Below are positions 1 through 8,529 of a stretch of DNA of 36,290 nucleotides, one piece after another; positions within the stretch are counted from its first letter, which is position 1; the number at the start of each line of letters is the position of its first letter. A program made the position numbers and the translations under genes. Below the pieces are notes generated by a model that saw only the letters and a list, made by a program, of their open reading frames with translations, searched no databases and had not been told where the DNA came from. The stretch comes from Paraburkholderia franconis (GTDB taxonomy: Bacteria; Pseudomonadota; Gammaproteobacteria; Burkholderiales; Burkholderiaceae): positions 300 through 36,589 of the forward strand of contig NZ_WHNP01000067.1 in assembly GCF_009362735.1 (NCBI RefSeq), given 5' to 3'.

Positions 1-170
1 GAAAAACCGGATGCATGCTCATATGCGTCGATGCGGTGGAGGGCTGAAGCCGTTTCAGCTAAGCAGGGCAAGCCTGAGAGAGGAGTATTTATCTCTTGAT
101 CTAAGCCTTTCAATGGATGACAGAATTAATGCGGTCTACGTCAAGTTGCGCCTTGCCGGTAGAGACGGTT
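1..170. other. Non-coding left edge, no recognised gene
   Basis: No reading frame here resembles a family I know. The stretch ends just before the stop codon of the IS5-type transposase remnant, so it probably contains the outer end of that insertion sequence and flanking DNA, but I cannot point to a convincing terminal inverted repeat. Confidence 0.4.
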
Positions 171-360
171 TCATAAAGACTGTTGAGCTCGCTGAAACGT
201 GTTCCAGCAGATCAAGCAACAGCCGAGCTTGAGGAACGCTTCGTGAATGTCAGCGCGACGTTCGAAACGAATACGTAGACGACGGAAATGATGCAGCCAG
301 GCATGTGTACGTTCGACGACCCTGCCTGATGCCGTCGAGTCGGATATGTGATGCGGATGC
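171..360 (-). pseudogene. C-terminal remnant of an IS5-family transposase
   Basis: The minus strand encodes about 60 residues that match the end of IS5-family DDE transposases: the RVVERTHAWL segment, which carries the catalytic Glu region, then an FRRLRIRFERRAD segment and a GCCLICWN tail before a TGA stop at 171-173. The N-terminal and central catalytic parts (first two Asp residues) are absent. The frame stays open further upstream, but that translation no longer resembles a transposase. The exact upstream limit is uncertain, somewhere between about 350 and 490, because the diguanylate cyclase homology on the other strand begins near 490. The remnant is inactive and marks a breakpoint. Confidence 0.75.
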
Positions 361-1850
361 ATGCCCGCGGGCCGCATGGTCATGCCGGTTTTACTGGCAT
401 AGTAGCGATTCCAGAGCGGCCTGATTGTTGGACACACCGCCCGGGGCACGCGGCAACCATGGAGCACGGCGCCCATGTTAATCGCAAACCAACGCTCAGC
501 CGAGGTGTTGCGCTCATCGCCGAGCGCGACATCGAGCGTAACTTCGAGTTGTACGCGCTCTCGTTGCAGGCTGCCGTCGACGGGCTGGGCAAGGCAGACG
601 TGATGGCTTTGCCACCTCGTCTGCGAGCGCCGATACTTTTTGACCGGGCCGCTACCGCAAAATATCTGGGCTCGATGCTCGTTCTCGATGCTTCTGGGAA
701 CGTCGTCATCGATGCGGCCAGCGAGACGCCTCGCAAGGGCAACTTCGCCGACCGCGACTATTTCAAGGTCCAGCGCGACAATCCTGACGCTGGTCTCTTT
801 GTCAGTGCGCCTTTCCGGTCGCGCCTGCGCAACGGTTCGCCCAGCATCGCGCTGAGCCGCAGGCTTTCGCATGCCGATGGCTCGTTTGCCGGTATCGTGA
901 TGATTGCCATCAACCTTGAGTACTTCCATCAGCTATTCGCCGACATTTCACTTGGCTCGCACGGGGCAATTTCCCTGATAGCTGACGACGGCCTCATGAT
1001 CATGCGTCAGCCATACGATCCGAAAGTTATCGGGCGCGATATCAGCAACGCAAGCACTTTCAGGCAATTCCGTTCCGCCCCTGAGGGTAGTTTCTCTGAT
1101 ACATCGTCGATAGACGGAGTGCGCCGGTTTTATTTTTTCCGGAATTTCCCGCGCCTGCCCCTCATCATCATGGTTGCGGAAGCAGAGCCGGAGATCTACG
1201 CTGCCTGGCGTCGTCGGGCGCTCACCATCGGTTCGCTGATGGGCGCATTTTCGCTGGGGTTCGTTGGACTCTCACTTGTGCTCGGAACGCAACTGCGTCG
1301 CCGGATGCGCGCGGAGTCCGAACTGCAGATGCTCGCGCGAACCGACAGCCTCACTGGCCTCCACAACCGGCGCACCCTGGGGGAAATTCTCGAACATGAG
1401 TGGCGCAGGGCGAAACGTACGCGTAGCGTGTTCTCGCTGCTGTTTGTGGATATCGACCGGTTCAAGGCTTACAACGACACGTACGGACATCAGGCAGGGG
1501 ATGACACGCTGGCCGCCGTGGCGCGTTGCATCGGCGAGAACATCCGACGGCCGGCGGATACTGCTGCCCGTTATGGAGGTGAAGAATTTATTGTGGTTCT
1601 GCCCGATACACCGGCCGACGGCGCATGTGTGATTGCCGAGAAGATCCGACGAGCGATTAGCGGACTCGCCATCGAGCACGCTGGCAGCGAATACGGGCGC
1701 GTGACAGCCAGTATCGGTTCAGCAAGCTGGACGCCGGACGAGAATGCCGATGTAACGACAGTCATCAAGGCGGCCGACGAGGCCCTGTACAACGCCAAGG
1801 CGACTGGCCGTAACAAGGTGATGGCACGCCCCGCGGCACTTCCGTCCTGA
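348..1850 (+). CDS. Membrane diguanylate cyclase, probably N-terminally truncated
   Basis: Predicted to make c-di-GMP from two GTP at the inner membrane. The region from about residue 48 (nt ~490) to 280 looks like a dCache-type periplasmic sensor (LIAERDIERNFELY start, GNFADRDYFK core). One membrane helix lies near residues 287-312, followed by a GGDEF domain with a GGEEF active site (residues 410-414) and an intact RPAD inhibitory site (401-404). Proteins of this architecture normally begin with a transmembrane helix before the sensor; here residues 1-47 are unrelated, hydrophilic and overlap the IS5 remnant on the other strand. The frame can start at 348 or at the in-frame ATG at 459; neither has a good ribosome binding site. 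Without the first helix the sensor may not reach the periplasm, so the gene could be a pseudogene. The catalytic half is intact. Confidence 0.75.
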   Translation: MMRMHARGPHGHAGFTGIVAIPERPDCWTHRPGHAATMEHGAHVNRKPTLSRGVALIAERDIERNFELYALSLQAAVDGLGKADVMALPPRLRAPILFDRAATAKYLGSMLVLDASGNVVIDAASETPRKGNFADRDYFKVQRDNPDAGLFVSAPFRSRLRNGSPSIALSRRLSHADGSFAGIVMIAINLEYFHQLFADISLGSHGAISLIADDGLMIMRQPYDPKVIGRDISNASTFRQFRSAPEGSFSDTSSIDGVRRFYFFRNFPRLPLIIMVAEAEPEIYAAWRRRALTIGSLMGAFSLGFVGLSLVLGTQLRRRMRAESELQMLARTDSLTGLHNRRTLGEILEHEWRRAKRTRSVFSLLFVDIDRFKAYNDTYGHQAGDDTLAAVARCIGENIRRPADTAARYGGEEFIVVLPDTPADGACVIAEKIRRAISGLAIEHAGSEYGRVTASIGSASWTPDENADVTTVIKAADEALYNAKATGRNKVMARPAALPS

Positions 1851-2351
1851 CGGCAACCAGACGTCGGTGCGCTGCCCTTAAGCTGGTGAAACAGTCGGTT
1901 TCAGCACGGGTGATGACACTGCATTTGGCCTAGGTGAATCGGATCTCAGTGGCACTGTGGTCACTGAATATGCAATGCGTCCGGGCGGCAGCCCGCGAAT
2001 TGAAGACGTCTCCACAGACGTCACCTGTCGCGCGTGCTCGCCCGCGACGGGCGGGCCTGTCGGTTTAGGTCCCGATGCCAATGATGCTGGAGATCTTCAC
2101 GTCCGGGTTCACGTGCACTTCGTGGTCGGCGCCGGCGATCTCGGAGCCGAACAGACGCGGGAAGTCGGTCCTGTGGCCGGCTGCAGGAGCCATTCGCCTC
2201 CCATGAACCGGACATCCGGGCGACCGATTCTCCCTTTGGTAACGGTCGTTCCCGATCGGCAGAGAAGTTACGGATTGTTGCAAATTGCCAAAGGGTATGC
2301 GGTTTGCCGAACGTATGATTCGCGCATCTAAAACAAAAAATTGGTGATGAG
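1851..2351. other. 501-bp intergenic stretch with two small hairpins
   Basis: No supported gene. Two short inverted repeats are visible: GACGTCT-CCAC-AGACGTC at 2005-2022 and CGCCCG-CGA-CGGGCG at 2039-2053; either could help end transcription of the diguanylate cyclase gene, though no T-run follows. A minus-strand frame from about 2283 to 2065 gives a 72-residue peptide I do not recognise; it could be the tail of a decayed gene. The AT-rich bases 2310-2345 just before the lipoprotein gene are the likely promoter-proximal region, but I cannot define -35/-10 boxes with confidence. Confidence 0.4.
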
Positions 2352-3515
2352 ATGAACGGCATGCGGAAAACCCTGATAGTCGCCATGTTCGCGTCGGTCG
2401 CCCTCGCTGCCTGCGGCGGTGGAGGCGGGGGCGCGAGCACGCCCACCGGCACCGTGAACGTCCAGATGACCGATGCGCCGTCGTGCGGCTTCGACCATGT
2501 CTACGTAACGGTGAGCCAGGTGCGGATTAACGCGAGTTCGAGCGCGGGCGACAACGACAGCGGATGGACCAACATCACGCTCGCGACGCCGCAAAAGGTC
2601 GATCTCCTTTCGCTCACGAACGGCACGATGGCGACACTCGGCCAGGCCACGCTGCCCGCCGGCCAATATCAGCAGGTGCGGCTTGTGCTCGCCCAGAACC
2701 AGGGCAACGCAGTGACCAACTCGGTCGTCGTGTCGGGAACGACCAACGAACTGCCGCTCGCGACCCCGAGTGCGACTCAAAGCGGTCTCAAGATCATTCG
2801 TCCATTTGACGTGGCCGCGAACTCGACGGTCGATCTGGTGCTCGACTTCAACGCCTGCAAGTCCGTCGTCCAGCAGGGCAATGGCTCGTACGCGCTGAAG
2901 CCCGTGATCACCGCCACGCCTACGACCGTCTCCGGCGTGATTGACGGCTACGTTGCCGCTGCCGAAGCCGGCGCCACCGTGTATGCCGAGCAGAACGGCA
3001 AGGTGGTGAGTGGCACGGTGGCCGACGGCACGGGTCACTTCGTGTTCTCGACGCTGGTCCAGAGCTCGACCAACGGCAACTACGACATCGTGATTGCGCA
3101 ACCCAACGAGACGACGGGAATCATTACGTCGGTGCCTGTCGTCGTCGGCGCTACGACGCACGTGTCCACGGCGGGCCAGCCGATCACGCTTCCTGCCTCG
3201 ACGATGAATATGGTGAGCGGCACCGTAACCGCATCGGCTGATGCGAGCCTGCGCGCGCTTCAGACTACGTCGTCGGGCACCTACGAGATTGCATCGGCGA
3301 ACGCGAACCTCGATACGGGCGCCTATACGACGAGCCTGCCCGTTGCGGCACCGATGGTCGGCGCCTATAACGGCACGCTGCCCGTCGGCCTGAGCGCGCA
3401 GGCGACGTCGGCGGGTCAATATACGATTGAAGCCGATGCTGCCTCGGGCGCCACACAATCGACAGCCGTCAACATTACTGGCGGAAGTCGGACCAACGTG
3501 AACTTCACTTTCTAG
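2352..3515 (+). CDS. DUF4382-domain lipoprotein
   Basis: A 387-residue exported lipoprotein of unknown function. It has a short basic N-terminus, a hydrophobic stretch and a lipobox ending LAAC, with the acylated Cys followed by a Gly-rich linker (CGGGGGGAS). Residues about 33-200 form the DUF4382 domain (GTVNVQMTDAPS at its start, then the QYQQVRLVL strand and a VDLVLDFNACKSVV strand). The rest is a repetitive beta-rich region with carboxypeptidase-regulatory-like segments, rich in Thr, Ala and Ser. The start at 2352 is followed by a second Met three codons on; the lipobox is close enough to either. The gene is followed by a strong hairpin and then a second, tiny lipoprotein gene in the same direction, suggesting shared transcription with attenuation between them. 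Confidence 0.85.
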   Translation: MNGMRKTLIVAMFASVALAACGGGGGGASTPTGTVNVQMTDAPSCGFDHVYVTVSQVRINASSSAGDNDSGWTNITLATPQKVDLLSLTNGTMATLGQATLPAGQYQQVRLVLAQNQGNAVTNSVVVSGTTNELPLATPSATQSGLKIIRPFDVAANSTVDLVLDFNACKSVVQQGNGSYALKPVITATPTTVSGVIDGYVAAAEAGATVYAEQNGKVVSGTVADGTGHFVFSTLVQSSTNGNYDIVIAQPNETTGIITSVPVVVGATTHVSTAGQPITLPASTMNMVSGTVTASADASLRALQTTSSGTYEIASANANLDTGAYTTSLPVAAPMVGAYNGTLPVGLSAQATSAGQYTIEADAASGATQSTAVNITGGSRTNVNFTF

Positions 3516-3531
3516 CAACCACTGCATTGAC

Positions 3532-3556
3532 GAAGGGGCGATCGCCCCTTCTCTTT
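3532..3556 (+). terminator. Hairpin terminator or attenuator between two lipoprotein genes
   Basis: The 20-base perfect palindrome GAAGGGGCGATCGCCCCTTC (3532-3551) is followed by TCTTT. As RNA it folds into a GC-rich stem with a tight loop; the downstream U-run is short and interrupted. It sits 17 bases after the DUF4382 stop and 15 bases before the next start codon. Confidence 0.65.
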
Positions 3557-3566
3557 GGGGAGCATC

Positions 3567-3722
3567 ATGAAAAGAATCATCATCGCTTTGACCATTGCCT
3601 CCAGCGCGCTGGCCGGGTGTGCCGTGTATGTGCCGGACGAGCCCGGCGTTGTCATGAAGCCGCAAGGTGGCCCTGGCAACGGCTTCTGTCCGCCGGGGCA
3701 GGCCAAGAAGGGTAACTGCTGA
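3567..3722 (+). CDS. Small (51-residue) lipoprotein
   Basis: The product begins MKRIIIALTIASSALAGC, a compact signal peptide with an ALAGC lipobox, so the mature protein would be only about 34 residues anchored by Cys18. The C-terminus is the cationic motif CPPGQAKKGNC, which I recall from the ends of many small uncharacterised proteobacterial lipoproteins; the two Cys could form a disulphide. A GGGGAG ribosome binding site precedes the ATG at good spacing. It lies directly downstream of the DUF4382 lipoprotein and its hairpin. The function is unknown. Confidence 0.75.
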   Translation: MKRIIIALTIASSALAGCAVYVPDEPGVVMKPQGGPGNGFCPPGQAKKGNC

Positions 3723-3837
3723 GGCGTTCCGCGCTGTACCCTAACAGGGGGCGTTATGCGCAACCTTGCCGTTCGAACCGCTGCATCAGGCTGTCACGAG
3801 GCAGTGTCCAGCGCCGACGGTTTGACTATGTAACGAT

Positions 3838-3864
3838 GAGTAACGTGTGTTCCGATCGTTACTC
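3838..3864. repeat. Inverted repeat downstream of wspR
   Basis: GAGTAACG and CGTTACTC form a perfect 8-base inverted repeat around an 11-base centre. It lies between the small lipoprotein gene and the convergent wspR stop. No T-run follows on either strand, so a bidirectional terminator is possible but unproven; a protein binding site is the alternative. Confidence 0.4.
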
Positions 3865-3933
3865 AACCTGGTTCGCATGAGCGGCCCATGGCTTCATACG
3901 CGGCAGCGCCAATGCAACGCAACACAAAACGAC

Positions 3934-5049
3934 TCACGTCGCGCCGCGTGCATCGGCTCTGCCGCTTTCCATCGCGACCACGCGGTTTTTCCCGTCGCGT
4001 TTGGCGCGATAGAGCGCGAGGTCGGCGGCCTCGATCAGCGTCGTCATCGGCGCGTCGTGCGCGGGAACTTGAGTGGCGCAGCCGACGCTGATCGTCACAT
4101 GCTGGCCCGACGACGAGCCCGCGTGAGGAATGCGCAGCGCCTCCACATGGAGCCGGATTTTCTCGGCGAGCAGGCGCGTGCCGCCCGCCGACGTACCCGG
4201 CAGCACGACCGCGAACTCTTCGCCGCCGAAACGCGCCGCGAGATCACCGGGCCGCCCGAGGCAGGTTTCGACGGTCGACGCGATCTGCTTGAGCACTTCG
4301 TCGCCCGCCACGTGGCCATATGTGTCGTTATAAGGCTTGAAGCTGTCGACGTCGATCATCAGCATCGAGACTTCGGTTTGCGCCCGCATTCCGCGCCGCC
4401 ATTCGGCGTTCAGATATTCGTCCAGATAACGGCGGTTCGACAGGCCCGTCAAACCATCCGATTGCGTGAGCTTGCGCAGTTCGAGATTGGCTTCGAGCAA
4501 CTGCTGCTGCGATTCGCGCAGCGCGCGATACGCCTGGTCGCGTTGCAGCAGATTCACGTACGAGCGCGAGTGATAGCGGATGCGCGCGACGAGTTCGATG
4601 CGGTCGGGCAGCTTGACGAGGTAATCGTTCGCGCCTGCCGTGAAGGCCGCGCTCTTGATGGCGGGTTCCTCTTTCGTCGACAGCACGATAATAGGCACGT
4701 CGCGCAGTTTCGCGTTCGAACGGTAGGCCTTGACGAGCGTGAGGCCATCGATGCCTGGCATGACGAGATCCTGCAGGATCACCGTGGGCCGCGTGTCGGT
4801 CGCGGCGCGGATCGCGTCGTCGGCGCTTGCGCAGTAGTGCAGGTCGATGCCGTCCTCGTTCGCGAGCGCGCGGCGCACGGCTTCCGCGACGATCGCCTGG
4901 TCGTCGACGAGCAGCACCATGATGGGCACGTCGGACAGCGCGGCCGTTTCCAGCGCGGCGCGCGCGGCGTCTAGCGCGGCGTTCGCGCGATCAACCGACG
5001 TCGATGTGGAACCCCCCTGGTCCCGTGCCCCGATTTGGTCGAAGTCCAT
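3934..5049 (-). CDS. wspR: WspR: response-regulator diguanylate cyclase, output of the Wsp system
   Basis: A 371-residue cytoplasmic protein. An N-terminal receiver domain (about 42-165) has the acidic pair VDD at 49-50 and phosphoacceptor Asp94 in LQDLVMPG. A coiled coil follows (about 165-195) and then a GGDEF domain with GGEEF at 275-279 and the product-inhibition site RPGD at 266-269. In known Wsp systems the WspE kinase phosphorylates WspR, which clusters and makes c-di-GMP, promoting biofilm. I chose the ATG at 5049 because AGGGA lies upstream at usable spacing; an in-frame ATG at 5079 would add ten residues. It is the last gene of the operon, 94 bases after wspF, whereas the genes upstream mostly overlap, so it may have its own translational or promoter control. 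Confidence 0.93.
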   Translation of the reverse strand: MDFDQIGARDQGGSTSTSVDRANAALDAARAALETAALSDVPIMVLLVDDQAIVAEAVRRALANEDGIDLHYCASADDAIRAATDTRPTVILQDLVMPGIDGLTLVKAYRSNAKLRDVPIIVLSTKEEPAIKSAAFTAGANDYLVKLPDRIELVARIRYHSRSYVNLLQRDQAYRALRESQQQLLEANLELRKLTQSDGLTGLSNRRYLDEYLNAEWRRGMRAQTEVSMLMIDVDSFKPYNDTYGHVAGDEVLKQIASTVETCLGRPGDLAARFGGEEFAVVLPGTSAGGTRLLAEKIRLHVEALRIPHAGSSSGQHVTISVGCATQVPAHDAPMTTLIEAADLALYRAKRDGKNRVVAMESGRADARGAT

Positions 5050-5143
5050 GTGTGTATCCCTGTTGGAATTGCCTGTCATGCGCCATTTCTGCCATTGACT
5101 GCGTGCCGCGCCTGTTCTGGATTCCCTGCCGCCATCGCCTGTG

Positions 5144-6160
5144 TCAGCGTCGCGCGAACGTTGCCAGATGGTCGGCGATGCCGCCGAGCGGCACGATCCG
5201 CCGCGCCGCGTCGAGCGCCGCGGCGGCCTTCGGCATGCCGTAGACAGCGCTCGACGCCTGGTCTTGCGCAATCGTGTCGTAGCCCTTCGCGCGCATCGCC
5301 TTCAGTCCGATCGCGCCATCGCGGCCCATGCCCGTCAGCAGTACGCCGAGTGCCTCGCCGGGCCAATGCTCGACGACACTGTGAAAGAACACGTCGACGG
5401 AAGGACGGTAGGGCATATCGGCCGGTTCGCGAGTGTAGTGCAGCGCGCCGCGTTGTGTCAGCAGCATGTGATCATTCGTCGCCGCGAGCAACGCGACGCC
5501 TGCGCACGGGACATCGCCCTCGCGCGCCGTGCGCACGGTGAGCGGCGTCTGTCCGTCGAGCCACTGCGCCATGCCGTCGGCGAACACCTTGTCGACATGC
5601 TGGACGATCACGATGGGCGCCGCGAACGATGCGGGCAGGCTGCCCAGCACGGTCGCGAGCGCGGCGGGGCCACCCGCCGACGCGCCGATCGCGACGAGCC
5701 GCTGCGCATCGTGCCGGAGTGGCGCGCGAGCCGTGTGCAGGGGCGCCGTCGGCTTGTCCATCAGCCGGCCGATCTGGTCGATCTTCTGCAGCAGCAACTG
5801 CGCGCTATCGTTCACGCCGCGCCCGGTGAGCGTCGGCGTGTCGACGGCGTCGAGCGCGCCCGCGCCCATCGCCTCGTAGACGCGCCACGTATTCGTGCCG
5901 ACGCTGCTCGTCACGATCAGGATCGGGCAGGGCGTACGCGCCATGATGCGGCGCGTCGCCTCAACGCCGTCGAGCTTCGGCATGATGAGATCCATCAGCA
6001 CGACGTCGGGCGTGTGGGCGGCGCAGAAATCGACGGCCTCTTCGCCATTGGCGGCGACCCATAGCACGCGATGCTCCGGGCGCAGCGCGATCACGCGGCG
6101 CAGCGCCTCGACGGCGAGCGGCAGGTCGTTGGCGATGCCGATGTTCATGCCGGGTTTCAT
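5144..6160 (-). CDS. wspF: WspF: CheB-type receptor methylesterase
   Basis: A 338-residue protein with a receiver domain (Asp57 in LMDLIMPKLDG) and a C-terminal CheB methylesterase domain. The catalytic triad is visible as the Ser of IGASAGGP, the His of VIVQHVD and the Asp of LTGMGRDGA. It removes methyl groups from the WspA receptor, resetting signalling; in pseudomonads its loss locks WspR on and gives wrinkly colonies. The start overlaps the wspE stop in an ATGA, implying translational coupling; a second in-frame Met four codons on is an alternative start. Confidence 0.93.
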   Translation of the reverse strand: MKPGMNIGIANDLPLAVEALRRVIALRPEHRVLWVAANGEEAVDFCAAHTPDVVLMDLIMPKLDGVEATRRIMARTPCPILIVTSSVGTNTWRVYEAMGAGALDAVDTPTLTGRGVNDSAQLLLQKIDQIGRLMDKPTAPLHTARAPLRHDAQRLVAIGASAGGPAALATVLGSLPASFAAPIVIVQHVDKVFADGMAQWLDGQTPLTVRTAREGDVPCAGVALLAATNDHMLLTQRGALHYTREPADMPYRPSVDVFFHSVVEHWPGEALGVLLTGMGRDGAIGLKAMRAKGYDTIAQDQASSAVYGMPKAAAALDAARRIVPLGGIADHLATFARR

Positions 6161-8529
6161 GAGACCGCCTCTCCGATCAGGTCGCGTACGGCATCGAGCA
6201 GCGCTTCGTCGTGAAAGCTGCCCTTCGCGAGATAGTAATCGGCACCGGCTTCAAGCCCGCGTCGCCGGTCCTCGTCGCGGTCCTTGTACGACACGATCAT
6301 CACGGGCACGGGCTTGAACACCGGGTCGCGCTTGATCAGCGTGACGAGCTCGATGCCGTCCATGCGCGGCATGTCGATATCGGTGACGACGAGGTCGAAC
6401 GTGCCATTTGTCATGTTATGCAGCGCGTTCCAGCCGTCCATGCCGTCGACGGCCACGGTGACGGCGTAGCCGCGCTTCTCCAGCAGCTTGCGTTCGAGTT
6501 CGCGCACCGTCAACGAATCTTCGACGACGAGCACATGCTTGCGCTGCCGCACGGCGACGTTGTGCGCGCGGCCGATCCTGTCGAGCTGGCCGCCGCGCAC
6601 GAGTTTGCCGACGGAGCGCAACAGGTCGTCGACATCGACGATCAGCACGGCGTCGCCGTTTTCCATCAGCGCGCCCGCGGCGATGTCCTTGATCTTGCCC
6701 AGGCGCGAGTCAAGCGGCTGCACGACGAGCATCCGCTCGCCGAGAAAGCGGTCGACTGCGATTCCATAGGTCTCGTGCTCGTCGCCGATCACCACCACGG
6801 CCACTAAGTCGCGCGCCTGATCCGGGGCCTGCGTGCCGAGCAGCTGATGCGCGGTGACGAGCCCGATGGGCTTGCCGTCGAACGCGAAATGCTGCTGGCC
6901 CTCGAGCATGTCGATGTCGGCTCGCGCGAGTTCGAGCGTGCGACGCACATGCGCGAGCGGAAACGCGTACGCCTCGCCGCTCACTTCGACGAGCAGACTG
7001 CGCACCACCGACAGCGTAAGCGGCAACTGCATCACGAACCGCGAGCCGCGGCCCGGTTCATTGAAGATGTGCACGGTGCCGCGCACGCTCTTGACCATTT
7101 CGTGTACGGCGTCGAGTCCCACGCCGCGCCCCGATACGTCCGTGATGTGCTCGCGCATCGAAAAGCCCGGCAGCAGCAGGAAGTCGAGCAGTTCCTGTTC
7201 GGACAGGCGCGCGGCCGTCTCTGCATCGGCGAGCTTGCGCCGGATCACCGACGCACGCACGTTGTCGAGATCGATGCCCGCGCCATCGTCGCTGACGCTG
7301 ATCAGCAGCCTGCCTGCGCTGTGGCGCGCTTCCAGCGTAACGATGGCTTCGGCGGTCTTGCCGCGCGCGAGACGTTCGTCGGGTGTCTCGATGCCGTGAT
7401 CGATCGCATTGCGCAGCAGATGGCCCAGCGGCGCGTCGAGCAGATCGAGAATGTCGCGGTCCACCTGAGTCGACGTGCCGACGATCTCGAACCTCACGCG
7501 CTTGCCGAGCGAACGCGCGAGATCGCGCACGACGCGCGGATACGCATGCGCCGCATCGCCGAACGGACGCATCCGGCATTGCAACGCTTCGTCGTAGAGC
7601 AGCTGCGCAAGGTTGGAGCTGCTGCGCTCGTAATGGTCGAGTTCGTCGATGCGCGCGCCGAGCGCATGCTGCATGCGGTGGAGCGCGGTGCGCACGTCGG
7701 CGAGCGCGGACAGCGCGGTGTCGTCGAGATGTTCGGCGAGCGTGTCGTAGAGCGCGTCGAGCGCAAGCGACGTGTCGCGCTGCGTGCGCTTCATGCGCAG
7801 CATCGATGCCGCGAACGGCTTGAGCCAGCGCGATTCGACGAGCACTTCGCCGGACAGGCTCAGCACGCGATCGAGGTTCGCGGCGCGCACGCGCAGCATA
7901 CGGTCGGGGTGGCGTGCGGCGGCGTGCGTGGCCAGATGTGGCGGCGGCGCGTCGTCTTCTTCGGCGGCATGCGGCGTGTCGGGTTCGCCCGTTGATTCCA
8001 CGGTCTCCGACGTGTCCGGCGTCGCGGTATCCCGCTGTTGCGCGAGCGCTCCAGCCTGCAACTGGGCCTGGAGTTGCGCATAGGCATCGTCGCCGTCGTC
8101 CGCTTGCACTTTGCCGGCGCCCATTTGTTCGCGAACGGCGCTTCCGGGCGACGATAGCCGCCGCACGAACGCGTCGATATCCGCGCGCGTGACGGGTGCG
8201 TCCGGTTTCGCTTCGCCCACGCGCAACAGCAGGTCGACCCCGCGCAGCAGCACGTCGATATGCGCGGGCGTTAGCCCGAGTTCGCCGCGCTGCGCGCCGA
8301 CGAAACACTCTTCCATCAGATGCGCGATATCGACGCCATCCTGCAAGCCGATGATGCGGGCCGCGCCCTTGAGCGAATGCGCGGCGCGCATGCATGCTTC
8401 GAGCGCGGGGGCGTCGGTGGGCTGCTGTTCGAGCGCGAGCAGCCCGTCGGAGAGCACGCGCGTCTGCGTGCCCGCCTCTTCGCGGAACAGTTCGAGCAGC
8501 GACTGGCGGCTCAGATCGTCGTCCGTCAT
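6157..8529 (-). CDS. wspE: WspE: hybrid CheA-type histidine kinase
   Basis: A 790-residue kinase. The N-terminal Hpt domain carries His51 in the AAHSLKGAAR motif. An Ala/Asp-rich linker follows, then a dimerisation region, a CheA-type ATPase domain (LLRNAIDHGIE N-box, SDDGAGID G1, GRGVGLDAV G2), a CheW-like regulatory domain, and a C-terminal receiver with Asp in VVTDIDMPRMDG. It should autophosphorylate in the WspA-WspB/D array and pass phosphate to WspR and WspF. Both ends overlap neighbours by 4 bases (ATGA with wspD and with wspF), so the core genes are tightly coupled. Confidence 0.93.
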   Translation of the reverse strand: MTDDDLSRQSLLELFREEAGTQTRVLSDGLLALEQQPTDAPALEACMRAAHSLKGAARIIGLQDGVDIAHLMEECFVGAQRGELGLTPAHIDVLLRGVDLLLRVGEAKPDAPVTRADIDAFVRRLSSPGSAVREQMGAGKVQADDGDDAYAQLQAQLQAGALAQQRDTATPDTSETVESTGEPDTPHAAEEDDAPPPHLATHAAARHPDRMLRVRAANLDRVLSLSGEVLVESRWLKPFAASMLRMKRTQRDTSLALDALYDTLAEHLDDTALSALADVRTALHRMQHALGARIDELDHYERSSSNLAQLLYDEALQCRMRPFGDAAHAYPRVVRDLARSLGKRVRFEIVGTSTQVDRDILDLLDAPLGHLLRNAIDHGIETPDERLARGKTAEAIVTLEARHSAGRLLISVSDDGAGIDLDNVRASVIRRKLADAETAARLSEQELLDFLLLPGFSMREHITDVSGRGVGLDAVHEMVKSVRGTVHIFNEPGRGSRFVMQLPLTLSVVRSLLVEVSGEAYAFPLAHVRRTLELARADIDMLEGQQHFAFDGKPIGLVTAHQLLGTQAPDQARDLVAVVVIGDEHETYGIAVDRFLGERMLVVQPLDSRLGKIKDIAAGALMENGDAVLIVDVDDLLRSVGKLVRGGQLDRIGRAHNVAVRQRKHVLVVEDSLTVRELERKLLEKRGYAVTVAVDGMDGWNALHNMTNGTFDLVVTDIDMPRMDGIELVTLIKRDPVFKPVPVMIVSYKDRDEDRRRGLEAGADYYLAKGSFHDEALLDAVRDLIGEAVS

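Noticed and set aside
360..929. Upstream continuation of the IS5 transposase frame on the minus strand
   Set aside because: Beyond about nt 360-490 the translation no longer resembles a transposase, and from about 490 it lies antisense to the diguanylate cyclase sensor domain.
2065..2283. 72-codon minus-strand frame ending in IIGIGT
   Set aside because: The tail looks protein-like, but I recognise no family and see no ribosome binding site or operon context.
2328..3665. 445-codon minus-strand frame opposite the DUF4382 lipoprotein gene
   Set aside because: The plus strand has a lipobox and a recognisable domain. The antisense product is Arg/His-rich with no family features.
3756..3833. 25-codon frame after the small lipoprotein gene, preceded by AGGGGG
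   Set aside because: Very short, with no recognisable signal, hydrophobic helix or motif; the purine run alone is not enough.
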